64,000 bases of DNA from Deinococcus marmoris. Lineage in GTDB: Bacteria > Deinococcota > Deinococci > Deinococcales > Deinococcaceae. The first letter of the stretch is position 1. Each line of letters opens with the position of its first letter. Location of the stretch: positions 1 through 64,000 of the forward strand of contig NZ_MSTI01000007.1 of the NCBI RefSeq assembly GCF_001949125.1. The letters run 5' to 3'. The notes beneath the pieces were generated by a model, which was not told where the DNA came from, ran no database searches, and saw only the letters and a program-made list of their open reading frames with translations. A program made the position numbers and the translations under genes. Below are positions 44,862-52,400 of this stretch, piece after piece.

Positions 44862-45217
44862 GCCGCCCCCGCCTTCGCCGTGGCCTGCCGGGCGAGCAGC
44901 ACCAGGGCCTCGAAACACACCGGATCGTTGTGCATGGGCCGCACCGTCCAACGCGGCATCAGGGCCAGCACCTCACCCTCGCTGACCGACTCCGGCAACC
45001 CCTCCAGAATCTGCTGCACCAGACTCCGCAACACGCCGATCCGCACCGGGTCCGCGCCCGCGCAGTAATTGACGGCATACACGCCACCGCCCACGCGGTT
45101 CGCCACCACGCGAACGCCAAACAGCACGCGGTGACAGCCGAACTCCCACTGGGCCGTCTCAGAAGTCAGGCGCAGCACGTCATAGGACTCGGTGGTGGGA
45201 GCGAGAGAGAAGATCAC
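44858..45217 (-). CDS. Hypothetical protein
   Basis: This protein of 119 residues has a beta-rich N-terminal half, including a Gly-Gly-Gly turn in VGGGVYAVNYCAG, and a helical C-terminal half. Four-base overlaps join it to both neighbours. No family was recognised. Confidence 0.55.
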   Translation of the reverse strand: MIFSLAPTTESYDVLRLTSETAQWEFGCHRVLFGVRVVANRVGGGVYAVNYCAGADPVRIGVLRSLVQQILEGLPESVSEGEVLALMPRWTVRPMHNDPVCFEALVLLARQATAKAGAA

Positions 45218-45843
45218 AGCCAGCCCCGCGCGCCCAGTCTTTCCATGAGGACCGTCTGCTGCATCGCTGCCGCATCCCGCAGGAAATCCAGTGTCACCAG
45301 AAAGCGGCGCTCAATGGTGAACGTCGCGTGGTAGCCGTACAGGATGTTGCGCGCCCGCTGACTCAGGGCTTCCGTTTCGTCCTCTCCGGCCCAGCCGTAT
45401 ATCGGCCCACCCAGGAGGTGCGCGTGCGCTTCCAGGCGGCAGGCGTGCCAGTCCATCGCCTTGACGGCGGGGTCCAGCTCCACGGGCACGCCGTAGTGGG
45501 CCGCGCACGCTGCCCAGACGCGCGCCTCGACTTTCTGGTAGTCCGGCAACAGGCGCTTGAGCGGGGCCGACACGTCCCCCACGTAACATTCTGCGGCGTC
45601 GTGGACCAGGCCCTGGAGCAGCAGCCCGGCGTCCCGGTGGCCACGCTCGGCCAGCAGTTCCACCACCAGTAGGCTGTGCTGCGCCACCGAGAAGGCGCGA
45701 TTGAGATGGCCGGTGAAGCGGTTGATGTGGGCCAGCGCGTGCGCCACATCAGCGTCCTTGATGTGGGCGGGCGTGGGGCTGAGGAAATCGAAGGCAACGT
45801 GCCCATGGGTCTGATTCCAGGCAGGATGGGTGGGGGCAGTCAC
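45214..45843 (-). CDS. HD-domain phosphohydrolase (YfbR-like)
   Basis: The metal-binding HD pattern is clear in the 209 residues: RAFSVAQHSLLV (His56), LVHDAAECYVGDV (His81, Asp82) and VKAMDWHACRLEAH with a later Asp. The spacing fits YfbR-type 5'-nucleotidases, which remove phosphate from deoxynucleoside monophosphates. Phages use such enzymes to adjust nucleotide pools. It is coupled to both neighbours. Confidence 0.8.
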   Translation of the reverse strand: MTAPTHPAWNQTHGHVAFDFLSPTPAHIKDADVAHALAHINRFTGHLNRAFSVAQHSLLVVELLAERGHRDAGLLLQGLVHDAAECYVGDVSAPLKRLLPDYQKVEARVWAACAAHYGVPVELDPAVKAMDWHACRLEAHAHLLGGPIYGWAGEDETEALSQRARNILYGYHATFTIERRFLVTLDFLRDAAAMQQTVLMERLGARGWL

Positions 45844-46025
45844 GACAGCACCTCGCTCCAGACGAACTTGACTTCCACGGTCAGCTCCTGGCGGCAGTTT
45901 GGGCAGGCGAGATACAGCACGCCGTCACTCAGGTGGCCGAAGGCGTTCTCCAGAATGTCCTCGGGAAACAGGTGCTGGCACCTGGGGCAACCCCCACGCG
46001 CTTCGTGGTCCTGAACGACAGCCAC
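45840..46025 (-). CDS. Small zinc-ribbon protein
   Basis: GTG 46025 shares a base with the preceding TAG stop and has GGAG upstream; the product has 61 residues. CPRC near 12-15 and CPNC near 44-47 form a classic four-cysteine zinc ribbon. It may bind nucleic acid. Confidence 0.6.
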   Translation of the reverse strand: MAVVQDHEARGGCPRCQHLFPEDILENAFGHLSDGVLYLACPNCRQELTVEVKFVWSEVLS

Positions 46026-46273
46026 TAAAACCACTCCAGTGGTCCGACATCCACCCATGCGCTGATCGGCTGCCCGCTCCAGCGCACGCCCAGGCAAGCC
46101 AGAGCCGCGCCCAGCAGAAACGCGGGGAGCGAGAAAGACTGGACCGCCAGCAGGCAAATCAGCAAGGCCAGCGCCATCACTGGCCCACTCAAACGGCGGC
46201 GCAGGTTCGCGCGGCGCAGCCGGGCACGCAGGGCAGTCGGGGCAGGAGCGGTGGAATAGATCGGGTAATTCAT
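46025..46273 (-). CDS. Small membrane protein
   Basis: This 82-residue protein has a basic N-terminus (RARLRRANLRRRL) and a long hydrophobic stretch at about 32-65 that could form two membrane helices. It is the only membrane protein in the leftward operon. Its function is unknown. Confidence 0.55.
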   Translation of the reverse strand: MNYPIYSTAPAPTALRARLRRANLRRRLSGPVMALALLICLLAVQSFSLPAFLLGAALACLGVRWSGQPISAWVDVGPLEWF

Positions 46274-46695
46274 CGGCAGTCCTCCAGGAGCTGATCGAAA
46301 GGGCTGAGCTGGGATGGCGGCGTGGGCTGGGCGTATTGCTCGATCAAAGCGCGGCGTTCCTCCCGGCGGCGGCGCACGTCGGCCAGCAACACGTCACGGG
46401 CAGGCACGTCCGGGTGGATGGAGTCCTGCACCTGACGCAGCTCGGCAGTCACCGGGCAGGCCGCAGCGGTCAGGCGGTAGCCCAGAACGGGCATGCCCTC
46501 CTCGAACTGGCGGCGGGATTCCACGCGCTTCCGGCGTTTCAGACACAGCAGCAATGAACTCACGCCTGCCGGGTCCAGTGGGGCGCGGATGGGGCGGGGC
46601 AATTCCTCGGCGATCACGCGCACAGAGGCCCACGGGTGGGAGGCTAGATACGTTTCGATGCGGGCCAGCAGGCCGGGCCGGGTGGAGTCCATCAT
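46270..46695 (-). CDS. Winged-helix-like protein
   Basis: Of the 141 residues, positions 8-75 (ARIETYLASHPWASVRVIAE, then SSLLLCLKRRKRVESRRQ) fit a winged helix-turn-helix; the remainder is a charged helical tail. A DNA-binding role is possible. It is coupled to both neighbours. Confidence 0.55.
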   Translation of the reverse strand: MMDSTRPGLLARIETYLASHPWASVRVIAEELPRPIRAPLDPAGVSSLLLCLKRRKRVESRRQFEEGMPVLGYRLTAAACPVTAELRQVQDSIHPDVPARDVLLADVRRRREERRALIEQYAQPTPPSQLSPFDQLLEDCR

Positions 46696-46949
46696 GCCCG
46701 CGCCGCCAGTTCCTGCCAGTTGTCGAGGGCCAGTTCAACCACCTGCGCGTTGCTGTATTCCTGCGCTGAGGCGTAGGCGTTCCGCATGGCCTGAGCCGGG
46801 GTTGCGCCGTCCACCTCGATGGTGTCGCCCTCCGGGGAGAACAGACGCACGCTGCCGCCCTGCGTCCACCAAACCCGCCAGCCACGCGCCTTCAGGTCCG
46901 CTTCCAGGCGCTTGGTGCTGCTGGTGGTGGGGAGCCAGGGGAGGTTCAC
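46692..46949 (-). CDS. Hypothetical protein
   Basis: GTG 46949 overlaps the upstream stop (GTGA), giving 85 residues. WRVWWTQGGSVRLFSPEGDT forms a beta meander, followed by a helix. No family was recognised. Confidence 0.55.
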   Translation of the reverse strand: MNLPWLPTTSSTKRLEADLKARGWRVWWTQGGSVRLFSPEGDTIEVDGATPAQAMRNAYASAQEYSNAQVVELALDNWQELAARA

Positions 46950-47344
46950 TGCTGATCCTTGCGGGCCACGCGGGTGAGCTGCCCGGCCCGGCACTCGTAA
47001 GGGCGGTTCTCGCCCTGCAAGAACACCTTGAAATCTGGCCCGCCTTTCTCCGGGTAATCGTCCACGATCAGGCCCGGCTCATCCTCCAGGGTGTCCACGT
47101 CCATGCTGACGGCCTGTTCGCAGGTGCCGTTCACGCGCACCCAGTCGCCTATCTGGAGATCGCCATTGCAGCGGATCAGCTCGGTACGCTTCATATGGAG
47201 AATCAACCCAGCCGCGCTACCGCCCTCGGCAGCCAGTGTGTAGGTTCCGTATTCGTCCATCGAAACGACGCATGCCTGCTGGGCACTCCAGCTGTCGCGG
47301 GTGATCACCACTTCGTCACCAGCGTCCAGAATCTGCTTGCTCAT
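46946..47344 (-). CDS. Small beta-barrel hypothetical protein
   Basis: Two short segments of this 132-residue protein (LDAGDEVVITRDSW and DLQIGDWVRVNGT) each resemble the start of an SH3- or KOW-like barrel, so it may contain two such folds. Coupling on both sides supports translation. Confidence 0.55.
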   Translation of the reverse strand: MSKQILDAGDEVVITRDSWSAQQACVVSMDEYGTYTLAAEGGSAAGLILHMKRTELIRCNGDLQIGDWVRVNGTCEQAVSMDVDTLEDEPGLIVDDYPEKGGPDFKVFLQGENRPYECRAGQLTRVARKDQQ

Positions 47345-47517
47345 GCCGCCGCCATGCGGTTCAGTTCCATCCGGCAGGCCCGCGCGATCCGGTCACTGCG
47401 GCGGGCGCGGGTGCGGCGCTCAGGGGTGCAGGGATCGGCAGACAGCTCGGAGAACAGCGCCAGCGCATGCAGGCGGCGCAGGCGGGCGAGGCGAGAGCGG
47501 GCGGGACGGCGGATCAC
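47341..47517 (-). CDS. 58-residue Arg-rich protein, coupled on both sides
   Basis: GTG 47517 overlaps the upstream stop (GTGA) and the TGA at 47341-47343 overlaps the next ATG (ATGA). The product is very rich in Arg and Ala (MIRRPARSRLARLRRLHALA at the start) and helical. It fills what would otherwise be a gap in a chain of coupled genes. It may bind nucleic acid. Confidence 0.6.
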   Translation of the reverse strand: MIRRPARSRLARLRRLHALALFSELSADPCTPERRTRARRSDRIARACRMELNRMAAA

Positions 47518-47924
47518 GCCGCCACCTGTCCTTCCAGCCCGCTGGCCGCCTTCAGATCCCGCTCGAACTCAGCGCGCACTTTCTTCCAGCTCTTGACCAC
47601 GTCGTTCAGGCGGCGGGTGCGGCGCGCGACGTGGAATGTGCCGCCGTCGGTGCTGACCTCAAAACCAAGCACGCGTAGGCCGGTGATGACGCGGCTGGCG
47701 CTGAAGTTGAACTCGCGGCTGGCGGTGGTGGTGATCGCGCGTCCCTCAATGAACTTCAGTACTTCAGCGAACGCGACGAACTTCAGGACGCACTTGGGGC
47801 CGACAACACCGATGAAGGGCACGTCGTAGCCGCCCTTGCTCAGCGCCAGGCCGCAGCACGCGCACTGGGCGGCGTCCGCGTGGGGGAAGGTGTGGGGCTT
47901 GCTTTCGGGGGCGGTGTGCGTCAT
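47514..47924 (-). CDS. First gene of long leftward operon, zinc-site hypothetical
   Basis: GGAG upstream supports the ATG at 47924 (136 residues). QCACCGLAL near 20 and a later Cys in GPKCVLKF could bind metal; the C-terminal half is a basic alpha-beta region. It is the first product from the promoter at 47999-48028, so it is probably made early. Confidence 0.6.
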   Translation of the reverse strand: MTHTAPESKPHTFPHADAAQCACCGLALSKGGYDVPFIGVVGPKCVLKFVAFAEVLKFIEGRAITTTASREFNFSASRVITGLRVLGFEVSTDGGTFHVARRTRRLNDVVKSWKKVRAEFERDLKAASGLEGQVAA

Positions 47925-47998
47925 GCTTTCTCCGTTACTCCCTCGCCTGGATTTGCTTAGCGGCATTCGGCGGGGGAGTGCCTTTTTGGCTTGAAACA

Positions 47999-48045
47999 AT
48001 CTTACCATCTACTGGGGATATTATGCAACAATATCTCCAGTAGAT
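47999..48045 (-). promoter_or_regulatory. Leftward early promoter overlapped by a long dyad operator
   Basis: On the minus strand TTGCAT (48023-48028) and TAAGAT (47999-48004) are 18 bases apart. A near-perfect dyad spans the promoter: ATCTACTGG at 48007-48015 with GATATT at 48017-48022, mirrored by AATATC at 48030-48035 and CCAGTAGAT at 48037-48045. It lies between the 31-gene leftward operon and the TPR-protein gene, so a bound regulator could control both. Related words occur in the repressor-Cro gap near 50.2-50.4 kb. Confidence 0.7.
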
Positions 48046-48109
48046 AGGAAGGTCGGCAACGCCCACCTGAACTTGATTTGTCTGCTACCGTAATTCACAC
48101 AGGAGACAT

Positions 48110-49486
48110 ATGCCCGGAACATCCAATTGGGGGCCAGAAGAGGTTGACGCCGCTTTGAAGAAACGAGGCGCTGACGCCATTCTTGCCGTGCCACCGGGGC
48201 CAGGGCTGAAGCAAACCGCCGTCTGGGCGCGTGCGGCGCTAACTGCAAACCATCTACGCAAAATGCAGGAGGCCTGCCAGCGACTGGCTGTTTTCCAGAC
48301 CCCCCTCGCCATGGGCCTGTCCGTTGCCATTACCAGCCAGGTGGGTGAACACGATGAGGCTCTGGACATGCCCATGCCCCGCGCCAGTTCTGCGCGCACC
48401 GATCAGGACGGGCTGGCATGGTTCTACTTGGGGCGCAGCTCCTCTCTGGCCGCTCTGGGCCGTCCTGGGGAAGCGCTGGTGGAACTTGGGCGCGGCATTG
48501 CCGCCGCAGAGGCCGCAGGGCTGCCAGAGCGCGCCCAGCTCCTGCGGTTCCACGCGCGGGTGATTGAGGTGCGGCTCGGAATCGCGGTCCCTGAGATCAT
48601 CCACCAGGACCTTGCTGAACCGATGGCCGAAGGCCGCAGGAGCTGGCACAGCGGAAATTACGCGGCTGCACTGTTGCAGCGGGGGGAGTACCGCCGCGCC
48701 TCACTGGCCTCAGAGGCTGGGAACATGTACCACACTGCCGCGCTGGCCTTGCAGGGCATCGACGGCGGCGATCATCTCCGCAGCGCTTCCCAGATCGCCG
48801 CCCGAACCTGGGCCAAAGCCTGGGCCGGGCAGACCGTCCCCCGCGTCTCTGATCTGGGCCACTCGCTGGTCGGCAGTTACGCCGTCCTGGCGCTGGCTCT
48901 TGATTACTCGCGCACGGTGACAGGGGCCAGGCTGGTGGGCGATCTGATCGGGGCGACACCTCCCCGGCAGGCGGACATGGCCGCGCTCTGGGCTGGAATC
49001 GGTCTTCAGGCCCTTGCGCGCGGCGGCACTGTCGCAGACCCCCTCAACACTGTCGCCACACTGTCTGACGCGCTGAGGCGACTGGGCAGCACAGATGACG
49101 TGCTGAGCATCATGACGCGGCTGATGCCAGAGGCGGTGGTGATTGCCAGCGTGGGACCAGGGGCACACCGGGAGATCGCGCTGGCTGCGAACACGCTGAT
49201 GACGCGTTCAGGCTCCCCCACCACGGCGCAGGTGCTGGCTGCTTATGCCCAGCAGAACGTCCAGACGCGGCCAGGACGCGCACCCAACTTTGGGGCCATC
49301 CTGGTGGCCCTGGAACACCTGATTGAGACCGCCGCAGATCAGGAGCGGGTGGGCCTGGAACACCAGTGGAGAATGGCGCGGGAGGCCGTCCTGTTTGAGC
49401 ATGGGGGCCGGTGGGCGCTGCCAGGGGCAATCACAGGAACTTACCATTGCGGACAGCCCTCCAGTGGCCGCACACTGGAGGCATGA
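48110..49486 (+). CDS. TPR-like protein, candidate peptide receptor (arbitrium-like)
   Basis: The 458 residues are almost all helical. WFYLGRSSSLAALGRPGEAL followed by a second helix at about 104-140 matches a TPR unit (Gly at 8, Ala at 20, Pro-Gly-Glu turn), and similar helix pairs appear to continue to the C-terminus. No clear helix-turn-helix is visible at the N-terminus, unlike AimR of Bacillus phages. AGGAG at 48101-48105 precedes ATG 48110. The stop overlaps the start of a secreted-peptide gene (ATGA), and the presumed lysogeny repressor is the next gene. The context suggests a cytoplasmic receptor that reads a peptide and tunes the repressor; this is inference from gene order and shape. 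Confidence 0.6.
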   Translation: MPGTSNWGPEEVDAALKKRGADAILAVPPGPGLKQTAVWARAALTANHLRKMQEACQRLAVFQTPLAMGLSVAITSQVGEHDEALDMPMPRASSARTDQDGLAWFYLGRSSSLAALGRPGEALVELGRGIAAAEAAGLPERAQLLRFHARVIEVRLGIAVPEIIHQDLAEPMAEGRRSWHSGNYAAALLQRGEYRRASLASEAGNMYHTAALALQGIDGGDHLRSASQIAARTWAKAWAGQTVPRVSDLGHSLVGSYAVLALALDYSRTVTGARLVGDLIGATPPRQADMAALWAGIGLQALARGGTVADPLNTVATLSDALRRLGSTDDVLSIMTRLMPEAVVIASVGPGAHREIALAANTLMTRSGSPTTAQVLAAYAQQNVQTRPGRAPNFGAILVALEHLIETAADQERVGLEHQWRMAREAVLFEHGGRWALPGAITGTYHCGQPSSGRTLEA

Positions 49487-49617
49487 AAAAATTACTGCTA
49501 ACGGTCCTCTGTCTGATCCTGGCGACTGCTCCTGCTGGTGCAATCAAACTGAAGGGCAGTGATGGGTCACAGGGCAGCCCTTCCAGGATCGGCAACGATC
49601 CCTGCCACGGCTGCTGA
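49483..49617 (+). CDS. 44-residue secreted peptide precursor, candidate signal peptide gene
   Basis: ATG 49483 overlaps the stop of the TPR gene and follows CTGGAGG. MKKLLLTVLCLILATAPAGA is a textbook signal peptide with a type-I cleavage site after AGA. The 24-residue remainder is polar and Gly/Ser-rich and ends SRIGNDPCHGC, with two cysteines in the last five residues. AimP precursors of arbitrium systems are also about 43 residues, with an N-terminal signal and a short C-terminal mature peptide, and follow aimR directly. The peptide could be cut further outside the cell and re-imported. A small envelope or lysis peptide is an alternative. Confidence 0.65.
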   Translation: MKKLLLTVLCLILATAPAGAIKLKGSDGSQGSPSRIGNDPCHGC

Positions 49618-49620
49618 GTC

Positions 49621-50184
49621 TTACTTTTCTTTGAACGCGGCCAGCGCGCCGACCAACTGACCCATAACCCGGCCCCGGCCAGCAGCAAGCTGCGCGGGCA
49701 GTGCGAACAATCTGCCGTCGTCCAGTTCGGTGATGACGATTCCTTCCAGAGTGCTGTCTGGGTCAATTTGGACAATATGCCCGGCAGGAACTGTCCACTC
49801 TCCGTGGAGAGGACTTTTTAATTCCAACTCGATGAGGTTACGAGAATCCTCACCGTGCCCCCAGGGCTTTGGCCGGAACGTCCTGAAAGACCGCTGCTGC
49901 GGCAGAGGGATGTGGAACAACTTCCACGCCTCTTTGTCGGTAATTCCGAGCGTGCCTATGAAACGCTCAGCGGTGGCCTGCCGCATGCGGGCAATGTCCA
50001 GCTCCCCGGTGATGTACATGCCGAGGGTGCTGAGCGCGATATTGGATTTCTTTGCGAAGTCCTCTAGGAAAATCTCTCTGGAATCCAGAATGTGCTGAAA
50101 CACTTGCCCGCGATGCTGAGCCGTCTCAACACTCTCTGGGAGTGGAGTTGCGCGGCGTCGCGTGTAGCGTTTTGTGTCAGTCAT
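49621..50184 (-). CDS. Probable lysogeny repressor (CI-like)
   Basis: AGGAAG upstream favours the ATG at 50184 (187 residues) over one 18 bases earlier. Residues 28-78 hold a helix-turn-helix (LEDFAKKSNIALSTLGMYIT) of the XRE type, and the C-terminal 90 residues are beta-rich (WTVPAGHIVQIDP, then GIVITELDDG), probably for dimerisation. I see no Ser/Lys autoprotease signature typical of LexA-like repressors, so induction may not go through RecA cleavage. It is convergent with the peptide gene (3-base gap) and divergent from a Cro-like gene, the usual layout of an immunity switch. Confidence 0.75.
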   Translation of the reverse strand: MTDTKRYTRRRATPLPESVETAQHRGQVFQHILDSREIFLEDFAKKSNIALSTLGMYITGELDIARMRQATAERFIGTLGITDKEAWKLFHIPLPQQRSFRTFRPKPWGHGEDSRNLIELELKSPLHGEWTVPAGHIVQIDPDSTLEGIVITELDDGRLFALPAQLAAGRGRVMGQLVGALAAFKEK

Positions 50185-50192
50185 AGCACTTC

Positions 50193-50391
50193 CTATCTGC
50201 AAGTTTACCAGTAGCTGGGAGAATTATACAAGGGTCCATGTGAAGTAAACCCCGTTGCCAGCGCAAAAATACGCGGCAAGCTAAGTGTTCTGATCGGTAT
50301 TAGCCACAAGCTGATTAAGTGGTGGCGCGTTTCACCGTCTTCCAAAAATCCCCAGTTAGTGGTATTTTGTTGTCATGATTTCAGTAGCTGG
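50193..50391. promoter_or_regulatory. Immunity control region with repressor promoter and operators
   Basis: On the minus strand a perfect TATAAT (50223-50228) serves the repressor gene; its -35 region is weak. CCAGTAGCTGG at 50208-50218 lies just downstream of it, CCAGTTAGTGG at 50352-50362 lies before the Cro-like gene, and CAGTAGCTGG recurs at 50382-50391 inside its first codons. These words resemble the half-sites of the dyad at 48007-48045. The words AGATAGGAAG near the repressor start and at 48042-48050 are also shared. Confidence 0.65.
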
Positions 50392-50695
50392 TGAAAAGGT
50401 ACGCGCTGCCCGCTTGGCGGCGGGTATCCGATCTGTCCAGGCAGCAGCCCGCGCAGCGCACTTGAACTACAAGACGATTGAGGCATTTGAGGGGCGTGGC
50501 GACGCCAAGGTACCCACCAATCCAAAAATGGAAACCCTGCTCGCGCTGGCTGCTGCCTACGGCTGTAGCCCACGCGATTTTACCGAGAACCCCGAGGAGT
50601 GGGATCGTGCAGCCCAAGCACTGGGGCTGCCAGCCACTCTTGGCGCAGTCGTAGGAGGTCAGTACATAGAACCCGCCCTCAACCCCACGTCCTAA
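50375..50695 (+). CDS. Cro-like XRE-family regulator
   Basis: The N-terminal half of this 106-residue protein (VRAARLAAGIRSVQAAARAA, then HLNYKTIEAFEGRG) is a helix-turn-helix, and LLALAAAYGCSPRDF is the following helix of the XRE fold. It is divergent from the repressor gene and starts inside an operator-like word, so it is the natural candidate for the opposing regulator that commits to lytic growth. Confidence 0.75.
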   Translation: MISVAGEKVRAARLAAGIRSVQAAARAAHLNYKTIEAFEGRGDAKVPTNPKMETLLALAAAYGCSPRDFTENPEEWDRAAQALGLPATLGAVVGGQYIEPALNPTS

Positions 50696-50705
50696 AAAAG
50701 AAGTT

Positions 50706-50730
50706 GCCCCAGGGGTCAGATCCCAGGGGC
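50706..50730 (+). promoter_or_regulatory. Conserved leader hairpin before Rha-like gene
   Basis: GCCCC (50706-50710) pairs with GGGGC (50726-50730) and GGG (50712-50714) with CCC (50722-50724), with an A-A mismatch between them and a GTCAGAT loop. GTTTT then the ribosome site TTGGAGG follow. An almost identical element (one base different in 25) precedes the antirepressor gene at 58127. Confidence 0.65.
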
Positions 50731-50747
50731 GTTTTGGAGGTTCTCGT

Positions 50748-51455
50748 ATGACCAGCATTGTAGCAGTTCAAGAATTCCAGGGCGAGGCACGGGCGGACAG
50801 CCGCCATCTCGCTGCCCGCATGGAAAACAAGCACAAAAGCCTGATGAGTCTCATTGATGATTATGCCGAGGATTTTAGTCGCCTTGGACACCTGCGATTT
50901 GAAATGGAGACTGTTAAAAACAGCGTTGGAGCCGCAAATAAATCCCGTCATGCCCTCCTGAACGAAGACCAGTGCTACTTCCTCCTGACTCTGGTTCGCA
51001 ACAGCGACGCCACCGTCCCCATGAAGCGCGAGCTGGTCCAGGCGTTCGGGGAGTACCGCCGCCGCGTCGCCCTGGCCCCTGCGCCGATCCTGCCCACCGA
51101 TCCTCTGGAACTGCTGGAGCTGAGCCTGCGCGGCATGAAGCAGACCCGTGAGGAGGTCCGGGTGTTGCAGGCCACCACCGCCGCGCTGGAGGTCCGACTG
51201 GACAATACGCCCATTGCCATGCACCCCGAGATGGAGGCCACCATCTACGCGCTGTGTCAGGAGCTGGCCCGCGTCATCCCCGGCGGGTACAGCGCCGCGT
51301 ACCGGGCGTTCAAGAGCAAATTCGGGGAAGCGGGCCTGCCTCTGGCGAAATACACCAGTCTGCCCGCCCGCCGCTTCCCAGAGGGCTGTGGCTATCTGCG
51401 TGGCCTGATCGCGCAGCACAGCCAGGATGGCCGCTTGATTGAGGCGAGGGCATGA
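50748..51455 (+). CDS. Rha-family antirepressor/regulator
   Basis: The N-terminal domain of this 235-residue protein (DSRHLAARMENKHKSLMSLI, then KNKSRHALLNEDQCYFLLTL-like segments) matches phage Rha proteins, with the internal strand-helix pair FEMETVK and MKRELVQAFGEYRR. The C-terminal half, with EATIYALCQELAR and AYRAFKSKFGEAGL, resembles the ORF6C-type domain found on other antirepressors. Rha-like proteins interfere with lysogeny control or act early in infection. It is the first gene of the rightward early operon and has the shared leader hairpin. Confidence 0.75.
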   Translation: MTSIVAVQEFQGEARADSRHLAARMENKHKSLMSLIDDYAEDFSRLGHLRFEMETVKNSVGAANKSRHALLNEDQCYFLLTLVRNSDATVPMKRELVQAFGEYRRRVALAPAPILPTDPLELLELSLRGMKQTREEVRVLQATTAALEVRLDNTPIAMHPEMEATIYALCQELARVIPGGYSAAYRAFKSKFGEAGLPLAKYTSLPARRFPEGCGYLRGLIAQHSQDGRLIEARA

Positions 51456-51799
51456 GCCGCAACATTCCGGCTCCACATGGCCTGTTCCCAGACGCCGATC
51501 CCAGTCGCACCTACCCGCCTGAGCTGCTCGCCGCTGCCCAGCGCCCCATGTCGCCCCGCCCCTATCAGCCGCCCACGCTGGAAGAAGTGCAGGACGACGC
51601 GCAGCTCGAAGAACTGCGCCAGCTCCTGACCAAACTCCTGGCCTGCCGCGAACGGGTGGACCCGGCGGTGTTTGAGGCCGGATTTATGGGCCTGGCCGTC
51701 AAGAACCTCGCGTATCACGCCCATGAACTGCTGGCCAAGTGGCTGGCCAGCAGCGCGCAGGCGGATGACCCGATGACGTTGGACGCGGCCAGCGCATGA
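51452..51799 (+). CDS. Hypothetical protein
   Basis: This 115-residue protein has a Pro-rich N-terminus (about 1-42) and a helical C-terminal part. It overlaps the Rha-like gene by four bases. No family was recognised. Confidence 0.55.
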   Translation: MSRNIPAPHGLFPDADPSRTYPPELLAAAQRPMSPRPYQPPTLEEVQDDAQLEELRQLLTKLLACRERVDPAVFEAGFMGLAVKNLAYHAHELLAKWLASSAQADDPMTLDAASA

Positions 51800-51800
51800 G

Positions 51801-52316
51801 CTACATCCCTTTGATCAGCAGCTCGGCCAGCATGCCGCCAGTTTCCGTGCAGGTCATGCCCGCCTTGGCACCGCCTTCCTGCGCCGTGGCGAGCTGCCGC
51901 ATCACGTCGGGTAGCGGCATATCGCGGCCTGATTCCCTGCGCACCATCTGCTGCAAGTTGACCACCAGGTCCGCGACGCTGACGTTCGCGGGTGGACACA
52001 GCGTCTGGAGGCGGGCGTACTGGCGGGTCAACTCGGGATCGTTCTCGCTGACGCCCGCCACGATGGCGAGGTTCTGGATATCCGTGCGCGCAGGTGGGGC
52101 AGCTCGCCACGGCGCAGGCGCTGCGGTGCGCCGGTCTGCCCCACTGGGCAACACCCCCAGGATGCCCAATCCCACAACAAACACGAGTGCGCCCACCACC
52201 ACGCTCCTGAAGGTGCTGGCCATCGGTGGACGTGGCGTGCTGCGGCGGGCATGGACGGCGGCATACACCAGGGCCGCGCCCACGATCAGGAACACGGCAG
52301 CCAAAAGAGTGGACAT
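51801..52316 (-). CDS. Two-segment membrane protein on opposite strand
   Basis: Hydrophobic segments at about residues 3-20 and 37-58 are followed by a 110-residue helical soluble part with two cysteines; the total is 171 residues. It is leftward inside a rightward early operon, so it probably has its own promoter and may be expressed from the prophage. Superinfection exclusion or another lysogenic function is possible. Confidence 0.6.
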   Translation of the reverse strand: MSTLLAAVFLIVGAALVYAAVHARRSTPRPPMASTFRSVVVGALVFVVGLGILGVLPSGADRRTAAPAPWRAAPPARTDIQNLAIVAGVSENDPELTRQYARLQTLCPPANVSVADLVVNLQQMVRRESGRDMPLPDVMRQLATAQEGGAKAGMTCTETGGMLAELLIKGM

Positions 52317-52400
52317 GGGCCATTACACCACAGCCCCGCGCACTCGCTTTACGTAAACGACAGGCATCACTTCCCTCACCCACTCCCGGAGGTTCCGCCG

